Positions 18,701 to 28,010 are shown, counted from the first letter of the stretch. The stretch is 64,000 nucleotides of DNA from an uncultured Granulosicoccaceae bacterium (GCA_937930305.1 CALGLE010000010.1:80103-144102); one strand, 5' to 3'. Notes: generated by a model from the letters alone, not told the origin. Numbers and translations: made by a program.

Positions 18701-21327
18701 AATTAGTGTCGAACGAGGCACTCATTACTATCGACTACCCTCAAACCGCGCCTGTTGCGGAAGATGATGAAAAACTCAATCAACCCTTGGGTGAGCCGGT
18801 CACTTTATCTGTATTGGACAACGATTCGGATCCTGAGAACAATCTCGATCCCGCAACCGTTCGATTGATTGATCCTGCGAGTGGGGATGCTGTTGTCAGT
18901 CTGGTTGTCCCAGGTGAAGGTGTATGGACCGTTAACCCCATCACAGGCGCCATAACCTTTACGCCTGATACAGGTTTTATAGGAAATCCCGCGCCAGTTA
19001 ACTACAGCGTGACCGACACCACGGGCTTAGTTTCCAATGTAGCTACGGTGACGGTCACCTATGAAGAGCCTGCCGCGTTAGAAGGCATCATTTGGTTAGA
19101 CAGCAACCGAGATGGCGTTGTTGGCGCTGATGAGCAACGAAAGGTGGGTTGGATTCTAAAAATATATGACTTCAACGGAAATCTTGTTGCTACCACGCAA
19201 ACGGATGCCGATGGTTACTACAAAGTTGAAGGCTTGGTTCCTGGAGCATTCACGGTCGAGTTCTTTAATAGCAGTGGTGTTTTTATGGATAGCCAAGATA
19301 CCGGTGGCGTGGTGTCGGCAGGGCAGATCGTTAATTTACCGTTACCCGTGGACCCTGGTGGCGTGGTTTATGACAGCGTATCCCGTGAACCTGTGGCAGG
19401 GGTTACGTTAAATATGCTAAATGGCAGTGGTGAGCTACTGCATGAAGATTGTTTGCAGCCAAATCAACAGTCACAGATTACTGAAAGTGATGGTCTGTAC
19501 TCTTTCATACTAAATATTGACTCACATCCTAGCTGTCAAGCTGGGGATGTGTTTGAAATCGAAGTAGCTGAAACTCCACCGGCATACTATCCAAATTTTT
19601 CTAGCATCATTAGGCAAGTGGGTGCCGACAGTTGTGGTGATGCCACCTTAGGCTGTGCAGTTTCTGATTTCTTTGATTCGGCTGTTAACGAAAGTAATTG
19701 TACGGTAGATGCTTTCCCAACCTCTAACGCATGTGAAGTCCAGCAGCAACCCGACGCTCCTGTGGGTTCTCAAGGTACTCAATATTTTGTTGAGTTTATG
19801 TATGAGGCAGGGGACCGTAATGTGATCTTTAATCACCTGCCGATAGATGCACGCGCCAATGATGCAGAAATACTTTTAAGTAAAGTTGCAAATAAACGCG
19901 ATGTCTCTGTTGGCTCATTGGTTGAATACACACTAAACGCTGAAAACACAAAAGAAGTACCTACAGTAGAGATCGATGTTGTTGATAGCCCGCCAGCAAA
20001 TTTTAACTTGGTTGCAGGTTCGGTTCGTTTGATTAGGGCTGGGATTGATGGAGAGTTTGATACAGAGGATGACACCTCTCAAATATTGTCCGCTGTGAAT
20101 CAGAATCCTATTGTAGTGGAAGATATCGAATTCGATCCGCTGGAGACGATACGCATTAAGTACGTGTTACGCGTTGGTGTGGGTGTTGTTACGGGGGATT
20201 ACGTTAACGAAGCGATTGCTGTTGGGCCCAATGGGGTTGCAAGTAACGCGGTGTCGGCCACTGTATCGGTCGTAACAGATCCCGTTCTTGAGCAAGCCAC
20301 ACTGATAGGTAAAGTGTTCAACGATCGAGACTCTGATGGATCGCAGGATCCTGCAGACGCAACGGGTGTTGCATTGCGTAGCGATGTTTATGGATGGAAC
20401 AGTTTGGTTCTACCTGACTTGGTAGGTCGTAGTAGCGTGAACATAGACCCCGCTGATTCAGCTGCGATCGTAAACATGCCAGTGACTGCGAATAATGCAT
20501 TTATGGTGGTGACTCGCGAGGGAACCCGAATCAGTGTAGATCATGAAGGTACTTTGTCAGAGGCTCATATTGGGGCGAAGGCTCGTGGCCTGACAGGGCA
20601 AGATATTCGATTGTGTATGCAGCGCACCCTTGCGGTACCGACTGATCGTCAAGGTTACACACCAGAGAATGGTACACCTGAAGATGTACTGCAAATCGCC
20701 ATACAAAATTTTGGTATCAATGAGGAAGGAATTCCTGGTGCTCGCTTAGCCACCGTAACGGGCCTGCTAATCGAGACTGATGCGTATGGACGCTACAGCA
20801 TTCCAGATGTGGATGCAGGCACGACGGGTATTGGGCAGAATTTTGTTTTAAAGGTGGATCCTGCCACCTTGCCCCAGGGATCTGCGTTTACCACTGAGAA
20901 CCCCTATGTTTTACGCATTGTTAATTCTTCACTTAACAAAATAAATTTTGGGGTGTTGGTGCCTGAGAGTGATCCATTCGCTAACAGCGAAGGATCCTTG
21001 TGTCAGCACAGTGAAAGCGACAAAACTCTACACAGTGTTGAGGTCCGGCTTGGGTCTGTATTTTTTGATACAGACAAACACAACGTACGTGAAGATCAGC
21101 GCGGAATCGTACTCGATATCGTTCGTAAATTGGAAGAGTACGGTGGTGGTGAAATTGTGATTGAAGCACATACCGACTCTCGAGCCAGTGCGCAATACAA
21201 TCTAGAGCTTTCTGAGCGTCGTGCTGCAACGATCAGAAATATATTGAGAGAAATGTTAAGCCCTGAATTAGTGAAGCTCATCAATGTTGAAGTTAATCCT
21301 TCAGCCTACAAGGAGCAAGGGCGATGA
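15775..21327 (+). CDS. Giant OmpA-anchored multidomain surface protein (putative base subunit)
   Basis: An 1850-residue secreted protein. The signal peptide ends at the VYA triplet (residues 25-27). Residues 32-57 (DFTNTGVVL to NNAGTV) match the donor-like strand of the preceding protein. Then come about six complete DUF11-type domains (63-760), three CshA-fibril-like repeats (about 761-1105; phrases such as VTFTPVPGF and PTPIVYTI) with Asp-rich loops, an SdrD-B-like segment (WLDSNRDGVVGADE), a Cys-containing region, another DUF11-like domain, a second calcium-type loop (NDRDSDGSQDPAD), and a C-terminal OmpA domain (about 1760-1850) with EAHTDSRASAQYN and LSERRAATI, which binds peptidoglycan in this family. 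It overlaps the next gene by four bases. Confidence 0.85.
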   Translation: MLNHLLLKYLHITAALFLGSGLASVYALTEDDFTNTGVVLSAPTQFENNNSNNAGTVLVQPKGLTIEKVADASLLSTPTQAGEVINYTITLDNIGLLALTNVVLSDSIIPAADLNLVSGDTNSDNILDGDETWIFTGAYAVKQTDIDTFGGGDGDIDNTVRVNTDQLDELEDSAEVPITQAPEFTVTKTVDKTSITTPTVLRYTIEVVNTGNQSLTGISLSDTLPDGSLGTLIGPATDTGIANAIDVGETWTYTVTYGATQADIDSGLTLTNSVAVTTAETGPDTVEDAAQTTIAKTPNLQISKSVDNTSISVPGLLSYTVTLLNNGNVTLNNVAVADVMPDSTAGVLVGPTTDTGTSGALDVGETWTYTATYNANQSHIDAGADLINTVSTTTDETDQTVFSDIAVTSILSEPNMIVQKSVDKASLNAPGVLNYSIIVENTGNQTLSNVVPIDTLPDGSIAALVGPLNDTGLAGQLDVGESWEYTATYNVSQLQIDQGLTLENAVDVTSDETAGQIFSDTVQTVLTRSPAFTVEKLVDQSIASEPGLLTYEITVTNTGNTSLTDVQLDDTLPDGSTALLTGPILDAGALNVLDVNESWTFIGEYNVTQDDVDAGISLTNTVTVNTAEAGGQSDDATTTLNQAPGISLVKSVQQTDFTAVDDVLEYTLVVTNTGNVVLSDVVVVDSFADTGSVSCAEAMPFILQPAETQVCNATRTVTAADIALTEIPNQASVSGLDPLGTTIEEESNPVLVPMLRLPPLATDDLFVSPVSAVPVTLDGATDDSDANNDLDPTSLNFVSGNATDVDGDGDNDLLVVTGEGTWLVDDVVGTVTFTPVPGFTADPTPIVYTINDATGLVSNEATLSIEYPQTAPIAENDYKQNSQTPSPTNTTSLNLLADNGSGVDRDPENDIDVTSINFVNAAAIDSDGDGDNDTLIVPGEGLWVVDNLTGDVTFTPQAGFLGDPTPIAYTISDVNELVSNEALITIDYPQTAPVAEDDEKLNQPLGEPVTLSVLDNDSDPENNLDPATVRLIDPASGDAVVSLVVPGEGVWTVNPITGAITFTPDTGFIGNPAPVNYSVTDTTGLVSNVATVTVTYEEPAALEGIIWLDSNRDGVVGADEQRKVGWILKIYDFNGNLVATTQTDADGYYKVEGLVPGAFTVEFFNSSGVFMDSQDTGGVVSAGQIVNLPLPVDPGGVVYDSVSREPVAGVTLNMLNGSGELLHEDCLQPNQQSQITESDGLYSFILNIDSHPSCQAGDVFEIEVAETPPAYYPNFSSIIRQVGADSCGDATLGCAVSDFFDSAVNESNCTVDAFPTSNACEVQQQPDAPVGSQGTQYFVEFMYEAGDRNVIFNHLPIDARANDAEILLSKVANKRDVSVGSLVEYTLNAENTKEVPTVEIDVVDSPPANFNLVAGSVRLIRAGIDGEFDTEDDTSQILSAVNQNPIVVEDIEFDPLETIRIKYVLRVGVGVVTGDYVNEAIAVGPNGVASNAVSATVSVVTDPVLEQATLIGKVFNDRDSDGSQDPADATGVALRSDVYGWNSLVLPDLVGRSSVNIDPADSAAIVNMPVTANNAFMVVTREGTRISVDHEGTLSEAHIGAKARGLTGQDIRLCMQRTLAVPTDRQGYTPENGTPEDVLQIAIQNFGINEEGIPGARLATVTGLLIETDAYGRYSIPDVDAGTTGIGQNFVLKVDPATLPQGSAFTTENPYVLRIVNSSLNKINFGVLVPESDPFANSEGSLCQHSESDKTLHSVEVRLGSVFFDTDKHNVREDQRGIVLDIVRKLEEYGGGEIVIEAHTDSRASAQYNLELSERRAATIRNILREMLSPELVKLINVEVNPSAYKEQGR
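15856..15945 (+). other. Segment encoding putative donor strand (third operon protein, residues 28-57)
   Basis: It immediately follows the predicted signal-peptide cleavage site and encodes the DFTNTGVVL to NNAGTV stretch. It would be the free N-terminus of the mature protein and could complete the open DUF11 domain at the end of the second protein. Confidence 0.6.
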
Positions 21328-24300
21328 CTTTACAGCTCCGACATTTATTATTCATATTATTACTGGGAATAGGTTTCTGCCTTCCTGTAACTTACGCAAT
21401 TGAAAGTGAATGCGCCGGTGAAGATTGCGAAGAAACAGCACCCTATGTCCTAAAGATTATTAAGTCGGGTGAGGGTGAGCCGCGTTCATCCAACTCAACC
21501 GAACAAGGAATGCAGGATAATCGCCGAGTGGATGTTACTTTAACTCGCAAGGTGCCAGTCGAGGAAATAAAGTCAGAGGTTCGAAGTGCAGAGTTGCAAG
21601 ATGGTGGGAGAGTGTGGATCTCACAAGATCACACTTCGCTGGACAAAATTCTAAATGTCAGTGTTTCAGGAAGTGTCTTTCTGTTAGATGGTAAACCTGA
21701 TTCTTCGGTAACATTTGAAATTGAAAGTAACTATGCAACCTTTATTGATCAGCTTGAACTACTGATCTGGAATGAAAATTCATCTAGCTATTCGCAGCCG
21801 ATTTATAAGCATGTTTTTGACCCATCGCTTGGAATTCAGTCCTTCGAATGGCAACTGCAAGATTCTGAGCTAGATATGTCATCTGATCGAGATTTATCGT
21901 ATTCGCTTAGGGCTAGTGATTCCAAAGGCCATGTGGATGAAACCGAGCGTCAATTATTGCGAGTTGAAAATAGGAACACAACGTCTTCCGAATTTTCTGA
22001 TCTGCCCGCTATATCGATTAATGATGAAATAGACGAAGTTGACATTCAATATTCTGAGTTGCTCAGAAACTCTATCCCTGTTTGGGGCAGTAAGGTTCGA
22101 ATCGCTGGGCAGGATATCGATCCGAACAACACATTAACAATCAATAAAAACTCTATTAGCGTGGATGATAATGGAAAATTTGGCTGGGAAGAGCTATTGC
22201 CTGATGGCAGCCATGAGTTCAGCTTGGTTGTTTATGACGCGGACGAAGAAGTTCTCAACGAAAAACTCAATGTTGAAGTAGACAGTAACTATTTCTTTAT
22301 GGTCGGATTAGCCGATTTGACTGTGGGTGAGAACAAGGTCAGTGGGTCGCTTGAGCCCTTAGCTGTAGACGAACACCACTATGGTGGGGACATCTTTGTG
22401 GATGGGCGTTTAGCGTTTTATTTAAAAGGCAAGGTAAAAGGGAAGTATCTAATAACGGCACAGATGGATACAGGCACAGAAGATGTCGAACACTTGTTTG
22501 ATGATTTTCACCGTAAAGATCCACAAAGTGTGTTCAGGCGTTTGGATCCCGAGCAGTATTATCCGGTTTATGGCGATGATTCGCAGTTGATTGACGATAC
22601 GGATAGCCAAGGCAAACTGTATGTCAGAGTGGATTGGAATCGCTCACGTGCGCTTTGGGGTAATTTCAATACGAATTTTACCGGTACAGAATTTACACCT
22701 TTTAATCGGAGTCTGTACGGAGCGCAGTTGTTGCTCAACAGCACCAAAGACACTAATTTAGGGGACGCTACACATTCACTAAACGCCTTCGCATCGAAGG
22801 CGCAGAGTTTGTTTCGACACAACGAATTTAGAGGTACCGGTGGAAGCCTGTATTATTTACGCGATACCGATATCGTTGCAGGATCTGAAAAGGTCTGGGT
22901 GGAAGTTCGACAGTCAGATTCTGGACGAGTCGTCCAAAAAGTTGCCCTGGTCGCTGGAAGGGACTACGACATTGATGATTTTCAAGGTCGTATAATTCTG
23001 CGTCGCCCCTTGTTAAGTGTCACAGCCCAAACGGGCCCTTCCATTATTCGTGATGAGCCTGTTGCAGGCAATCAAACCTTCCTTGTTGTGGATTATGAAT
23101 ACAGTCCCGCCAATTTAGATTTTAACGACACCAGTGCCGGGGTACGAGCGAAGAAGTGGGTTGGTGATAATTTGGGTATTGGTGGCACCTGGGCGCACGA
23201 AAACCGCGAAGGCCAGGACTACGATATTAAAGGTGTGGACGTTACCTTAAAGCGATCTGAGCAGACGTATATAAAAGGTGAATTTGCTCAATCTTCCTCT
23301 TTACAGACGTCAGGCAGTTTTCTCTCGGATGACGGTGGTTTGAGTTTTAACGCCGTTCAGACAACAGGAAATGCGATAAAAGGCAATGCAATTGGCATCG
23401 AAGCTCGTATGTCTTTGCTAGATTTCAAACCACAAAGCCGACAACTTGATGTGGGTCTTTGGACAAAAAATATCGAAGCTGGGTTTTCCACGGCCAGTTC
23501 TAATGTGTCCACTGATACCACGGATATGGGTATTGAGTTTGTGTCCCGTCCAGCGGATCAGTGGGTGGTTTCTGCCCGGGCAGCCAGGGTTCAGCGTAAG
23601 AATGACAGCACGGAAGTTTCGGCTTCAGGCCAATTAGACTACTTGGCGTCAGATAAGTTGACGGTGTCAACCGAACTACAGAATATTGATAAGAAAAATG
23701 TCTTATCAAACACTCGAGGACAATCATCCGTCATTGCGGGAAAAGCCGCTTATGACGTGAGTGATAATCTAAATGTGTACGGGGTTTACCAGCACACACT
23801 GAGGCATTCTGGTTCGGAAGATCGTAACAATGCAACCTCTCTAGGGGCTAAGTATGAAGTCAACAATCGATTACGATTGACAGGTGAAATCAGTTCCGGA
23901 GATGCAGGTAACAGCACGGTGCTAGGAACAGAGGTCAGTTTTTCTGATACCTACAGCATCTATTCTAATTACACCTATTCATTAAACAGAGATTCAGTGG
24001 AGAAAAATTCAATTGTCGTAGGACAAAGAAAATCATTGTCCAGTCAACTCAATGTTTATTCAGAACATCTATTTTCAGATGAAGATACGCGCAATACCTA
24101 TGCGCATACGCTGGGATTAGACCATAAAATATCGCGGTATTCTTCAATAGGAGTGTCGATTCAGCAGGCGGCTATTGACAACGAGGACAACACTCGAACA
24201 GATAGAGAAACGGTATCCACCGGATTTACTTACCGAAGGGACAATACCCGATTCAATTCAAAGTTAGAGTATCGCCGGGATCAAGGAATTGGTATTGATA

Positions 24301-24917
24301 TTCGGCAATGGGTGACAACCACTCGATTCGAATACCGTAAAACACCCTCTTTTCGTTGGCAGGGTAAGTTTAATGCTTCCGTGTCGAATGATCGCATCGG
24401 AGACGATGATGCTCGGTTTATTGAAAGTGGCATTGGCTTCGCCTATCGACCGGTTTACCATGATCGCTTGAATATGTTGGGTCGCCTAACCTACATCAGC
24501 GATCTTCAGCCGTTGTCGCAAAGCAGCGACGTAGACCAACGTGCGTTGATATCCAGTGCAGAAGGTCTTTACGACATCACTCGATTTTGGAGTGTCGGTG
24601 CAAAGCTGGCGTATCGAAATAGTGAAATTCGCTTACAAAGAAATACCGGGTCATGGGTCGAGAACGATGCTAGTTTAGTGTCTGGTAGGCTGCGCTACAA
24701 AGCTCACTTCGGTGTGGACGCCACATTCGCCTATCATTGGCTGAGTTCTAAGAGTACACAAGGAAATCGTCACGGGGCTTTGTTCACCATAGGACGTAGG
24801 GTGGGAGATAACTTAACATTTTCAGTGGGCTATAACTTCACATCATTTGATGATGACTTAAGTAATGACAGCTATGATGCGAAAGGCTGGTTCATTAATC
24901 TGGTAGGCGCATACTAA
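21324..24917 (+). CDS. Large outer-membrane beta-barrel protein partnered with the surface proteins
   Basis: A 1197-residue predicted outer-membrane protein that starts inside the stop codon of the OmpA-domain gene (ATGA). The signal peptide ends near TYA at residue 25. An N-terminal periplasmic region of about 350 residues with Ig-like stretches is followed by the segment YYPVYGDDSQLIDDTDSQGK, then WGNFNTNFTGTEF and GRDYDIDDFQGRIILRRPL, which recur in barrels found next to DUF11/OmpA proteins. From about residue 590 to the end alternating aromatic and polar residues suggest a large barrel, and the protein ends in an aromatic residue (GAY). An export or display platform is inferred from gene order. 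No TonB box or plug was identified. Confidence 0.75.
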   Translation: MTLQLRHLLFILLLGIGFCLPVTYAIESECAGEDCEETAPYVLKIIKSGEGEPRSSNSTEQGMQDNRRVDVTLTRKVPVEEIKSEVRSAELQDGGRVWISQDHTSLDKILNVSVSGSVFLLDGKPDSSVTFEIESNYATFIDQLELLIWNENSSSYSQPIYKHVFDPSLGIQSFEWQLQDSELDMSSDRDLSYSLRASDSKGHVDETERQLLRVENRNTTSSEFSDLPAISINDEIDEVDIQYSELLRNSIPVWGSKVRIAGQDIDPNNTLTINKNSISVDDNGKFGWEELLPDGSHEFSLVVYDADEEVLNEKLNVEVDSNYFFMVGLADLTVGENKVSGSLEPLAVDEHHYGGDIFVDGRLAFYLKGKVKGKYLITAQMDTGTEDVEHLFDDFHRKDPQSVFRRLDPEQYYPVYGDDSQLIDDTDSQGKLYVRVDWNRSRALWGNFNTNFTGTEFTPFNRSLYGAQLLLNSTKDTNLGDATHSLNAFASKAQSLFRHNEFRGTGGSLYYLRDTDIVAGSEKVWVEVRQSDSGRVVQKVALVAGRDYDIDDFQGRIILRRPLLSVTAQTGPSIIRDEPVAGNQTFLVVDYEYSPANLDFNDTSAGVRAKKWVGDNLGIGGTWAHENREGQDYDIKGVDVTLKRSEQTYIKGEFAQSSSLQTSGSFLSDDGGLSFNAVQTTGNAIKGNAIGIEARMSLLDFKPQSRQLDVGLWTKNIEAGFSTASSNVSTDTTDMGIEFVSRPADQWVVSARAARVQRKNDSTEVSASGQLDYLASDKLTVSTELQNIDKKNVLSNTRGQSSVIAGKAAYDVSDNLNVYGVYQHTLRHSGSEDRNNATSLGAKYEVNNRLRLTGEISSGDAGNSTVLGTEVSFSDTYSIYSNYTYSLNRDSVEKNSIVVGQRKSLSSQLNVYSEHLFSDEDTRNTYAHTLGLDHKISRYSSIGVSIQQAAIDNEDNTRTDRETVSTGFTYRRDNTRFNSKLEYRRDQGIGIDIRQWVTTTRFEYRKTPSFRWQGKFNASVSNDRIGDDDARFIESGIGFAYRPVYHDRLNMLGRLTYISDLQPLSQSSDVDQRALISSAEGLYDITRFWSVGAKLAYRNSEIRLQRNTGSWVENDASLVSGRLRYKAHFGVDATFAYHWLSSKSTQGNRHGALFTIGRRVGDNLTFSVGYNFTSFDDDLSNDSYDAKGWFINLVGAY

Positions 24918-24948
24918 TCATTTTAAACAGCCTGTGATGTGTGAAAGA

Positions 24949-25734
24949 TTATTGCTGGCCGATACCACCACTAATTATTCCATTCAATTGTCGAACCCTT
25001 TCCGCTAGCTTCGGCCCGGTTATCTGCCGCATACTTTTTTTTGTTGAAGACTTTGCTGGCGCTCCGCAAAGAAATACTAAGGGTTCACTGAAAGAATGGG
25101 TGCGAAAGGGCACGGATACACCGAATATACCCGGGTTCCATTTGCCAAAAGACTCTAAAAAACCGTGGTTCATCAACATGCGTTTGCTTTCTTGAACTTC
25201 GGTCATCACTTTCAGATGGTTGCTTTCCGACTTAACGGTTAGTTCACTGATTAGCGCTGCAGCTTGTTGTGAATCCAGTGAGGCCAAGTAAGCCAACCCA
25301 GTCGAGGTGCCAATCAGAGGCATTCTGAATCCTGAACTAATCCAAATACAAGGCGCACCTTGTGGCCTCCAGCAGTGGGTTAGCAGCATCCGGTCGCCGT
25401 CTCTCATAGTCAGGGCCACTAGAGCTTCTAATTCATCTGCCAGTGGTTGCATCAGTTCCGCTGCACTTTCAACAAACGGAACAGTGGCATGTGCAACACT
25501 ACCTAAAGCCATCGCGGCGGGGCCTAAGCGATACTTTTCATAAGTTGGTAAATGCTCTAGAAACCCAAGCTCAGAAAGTGTGAAGGTTAGTCGGGATATC
25601 GTTGGTTTCGGAATCTGAGTGCGTGTTGCCAATTCTTGGTTTCCCAATGGACCATCAGATGCTTTAAATGCTCGAAGCACCTGCAGGCCACGGGCTAATG
25701 TTTGTGCAAATCGGCGATCTTCCTCGTTTCGCAT
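24949..25734 (-). CDS. IclR-family transcriptional regulator
   Basis: A 261-residue regulator with an N-terminal winged helix-turn-helix (residues of about 10-70, phrase LATRTQIPKPTISRLTFTL) and a C-terminal GAF-like effector domain with the PFVES and SGFRMPLIGTSTGLAYL stretches typical of IclR. It is transcribed away from the catabolic cluster that starts at 25882, so it probably controls that cluster and itself. The palindrome in the shared 147-base intergenic space is a likely binding site. The effector is presumably the acid taken up or its CoA thioester, but this is inference. Confidence 0.92.
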   Translation of the reverse strand: MRNEEDRRFAQTLARGLQVLRAFKASDGPLGNQELATRTQIPKPTISRLTFTLSELGFLEHLPTYEKYRLGPAAMALGSVAHATVPFVESAAELMQPLADELEALVALTMRDGDRMLLTHCWRPQGAPCIWISSGFRMPLIGTSTGLAYLASLDSQQAAALISELTVKSESNHLKVMTEVQESKRMLMNHGFLESFGKWNPGIFGVSVPFRTHSFSEPLVFLCGAPAKSSTKKSMRQITGPKLAERVRQLNGIISGGIGQQ

Positions 25735-25757
25735 AAGTCACACCCTGGGTGGTTTGA

Positions 25758-25772
25758 TTTCACTATGTGAAA
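25758..25772. promoter_or_regulatory. Candidate IclR-family operator
   Basis: A perfect palindrome TTTCAC-TAT-GTGAAA lies 24 bases before the regulator start and 110 bases before the catabolic operon start. Size and symmetry fit IclR-type dimers, which usually bind 14-15 base palindromes in divergent promoters. Confidence 0.55.
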
Positions 25773-25881
25773 CAGTATTCTGCATATTGAAACCAGAGTC
25801 AACTTTGCTTATGATGAAGAGAACGGCAATTGTTGTGCTTGTATGATTTGCCACTGCTGACGTGTTCACTGTGAGAGTCAT

Positions 25882-27987
25882 ATGCCAACAGAAGTAATCG
25901 TAAATGTGGAACAAGGGGTCAGCATCCTCAGCATCAACAATCCACCGGTTAACGCTTTAGGTGTTGGTGTTCGGCAAGGTTTGTTCGATGCGCTGGAGCA
26001 AGCGGAAAACAGTCCGGACATCCACGCTATAGTAATAACGGGAGCAGGGCGAACCTTTATCGGCGGTGCCGATATTCGGGAATTTGGTAAGCCGCCTCAA
26101 GAGCCGCTATTGGGTGCGGTTTGCAATCGAATTGAAGCTTGCAAGAAACCGGTAGTCGCTGCCATAAATGGCGTGGCTTTGGGCGGCGGAATGGAGGTGG
26201 CCTTGTGTGCTCATTATCGGGTAGCGCTGGAACAGGCGCGCATGGGGTTGCCCGAAGTGAATTTGGGTTTGATGCCAGGTGCTGGTGGAACTCAACGTAC
26301 CACGAGAATAGTTGGCGCCCGAGCGGCGCTCGATTTAATACTCAGCGCTCGTCAAGTTAAACCCGATGAGTTGCTCAAGTTGGGAATTGTTGATCAGGTC
26401 TCTGAGTACAGCAGTGCCGCTGATGCGGGCTTGGCTTTCGCGCTCCACATCGAGCAACAAAAAATGGGTGTGCGTCCAACTCGGGAACGCACGGAAGGTT
26501 TGTCTAATGATGCGGATAATCGAGCCGCGTTGCTTGAAGCGCGCACTCAGCAGGAACAACGTGCAAAGCATTTATTTTCCCCTTTTCGAATTATTGAAGC
26601 GGTAGAGGCGGCATTGGATTTGCCGTTTGACGATGGCTTAGCGTTTGAGCGATCGTTGTTTACTCAATGCATGGAGTCTTCGCAACGCAAGGGGCTTATT
26701 CACGCATTCTTCTCAGAGAGAGCGGTGGCGAAATCTCCTGAAACAAGGAACAGTAAACCCAGAACGTTAAATTCTATTGGGGTTGTGGGTGGCGGCACTA
26801 TGGGGGCCGGCATTACCGCGGCGCTGTTAGATGCCGGTTTTCCGGTTGTCATGATTGAGCGAGATCAGGAAAGCATCAATCGTGGTAAAGCGAGTGTGGA
26901 TAAGATTTACGCGCGTCAGGTTGCGAAAGGTCGCATAACAGATGCGCAGAAAACCATCCTAATGGATCAGCAATTCTCCGCATCAACGCAATTTTCAGAC
27001 TTGGCTCAAGCTGACGTCATCGTTGAAGCGGTGTTTGAAGATATGGATGTAAAAAAGGCGGTTTTTGAGCAATTGGACGCCGTTGCGAAGCCTGGTGCCA
27101 TACTGGCAACCAATACATCGTATTTAGACATCGATGAAATCGCTTCCAGCATTGCCAGGCCTGCAGATGTGATTGGGCTGCACTTCTTTTCTCCAGCCAA
27201 TATTATGAAGCTACTAGAGATTGTGGTAGCTGAAAAAACATCACCTGATGTTGTGTCTACCGCATTTTTGTTAGCAAAGAAGTTATCCAAAGTCGCTGTG
27301 CGTGCCGGGGTCTGTGACGGTTTTATCGGCAATAGAATTCTTGGCTACTATCGGCAATGTGCTGACTACATGATGGAAGACGGCGCGTCTCCCTATGCCA
27401 TTGATGAAGCGATGCGAAACTTTGGTTATCCCATGGGGCCGTATCAAGTCAGCGACTTAGCTGGTGGGGATATCGGTTGGGCCACTCGTAAACGAAAAGC
27501 TGCAACACGTGACCCGAATGCACGGTATGTGCACATTGCCGATAGAATCTGTGAGCGTGGATGGTTTGGGCAGAAAACGGGGCGTGGGTACTACTTATAC
27601 GAAAACGGATCTCGAGTGGGAAAACCGGATCCTGACGTGGAGGCCATTATTGAGGCCACTCGTGCCGAGGCAGGCATTCAACCTCGTGAGTTTTCTGATA
27701 AACAAATTGTTCAGCGTTATATGGCAGCAATGATTAACGAATCCACAAACGTCGTTGCCGATAAAATCGCTTTGCGCCCTCTGGACGTGGATGTGACCTT
27801 ACTTTATGGCTACGGATTTCCTCGTTGGCGGGGTGGCCCGATGAAATACGCAGATGAAATCGGTCTGGATATTATTTTGAAGGATATACAAACCTTTTCT
27901 AAGGAAGATCCGTTGTTTTGGAAGCCGTCTCGGCTACTGGTTGAGCTGGTTGAACGCGGTGATACTTTTGAATCACTTAATAAATGA
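25882..27987 (+). CDS. Bifunctional enoyl-CoA hydratase / 3-hydroxyacyl-CoA dehydrogenase
   Basis: A 701-residue fusion catalysing the second and third steps of beta-oxidation. The N-terminal crotonase domain (about 1-190) has the oxyanion-hole segments GGADIREF and NGVALGGGMEVAL and the catalytic-Glu segment LPEVNLGLMPGAGGTQ. The NAD-binding domain begins at about residue 299 with GVVGGGTMGAGI, and the dehydrogenase His lies in LHFFSPANIMKLLE near residue 434. Domain order is as in FadB and peroxisomal bifunctional enzymes; it is shorter than the 729-residue FadB. It is the first gene of the IclR-flanked cluster and is divergent from the regulator. Its composition recalls PimF of the pimelate cluster. 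Confidence 0.93.
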   Translation: MPTEVIVNVEQGVSILSINNPPVNALGVGVRQGLFDALEQAENSPDIHAIVITGAGRTFIGGADIREFGKPPQEPLLGAVCNRIEACKKPVVAAINGVALGGGMEVALCAHYRVALEQARMGLPEVNLGLMPGAGGTQRTTRIVGARAALDLILSARQVKPDELLKLGIVDQVSEYSSAADAGLAFALHIEQQKMGVRPTRERTEGLSNDADNRAALLEARTQQEQRAKHLFSPFRIIEAVEAALDLPFDDGLAFERSLFTQCMESSQRKGLIHAFFSERAVAKSPETRNSKPRTLNSIGVVGGGTMGAGITAALLDAGFPVVMIERDQESINRGKASVDKIYARQVAKGRITDAQKTILMDQQFSASTQFSDLAQADVIVEAVFEDMDVKKAVFEQLDAVAKPGAILATNTSYLDIDEIASSIARPADVIGLHFFSPANIMKLLEIVVAEKTSPDVVSTAFLLAKKLSKVAVRAGVCDGFIGNRILGYYRQCADYMMEDGASPYAIDEAMRNFGYPMGPYQVSDLAGGDIGWATRKRKAATRDPNARYVHIADRICERGWFGQKTGRGYYLYENGSRVGKPDPDVEAIIEATRAEAGIQPREFSDKQIVQRYMAAMINESTNVVADKIALRPLDVDVTLLYGYGFPRWRGGPMKYADEIGLDIILKDIQTFSKEDPLFWKPSRLLVELVERGDTFESLNK

Positions 27988-28010
27988 GCATGTTTACAGG
28001 AGCTTAATCC

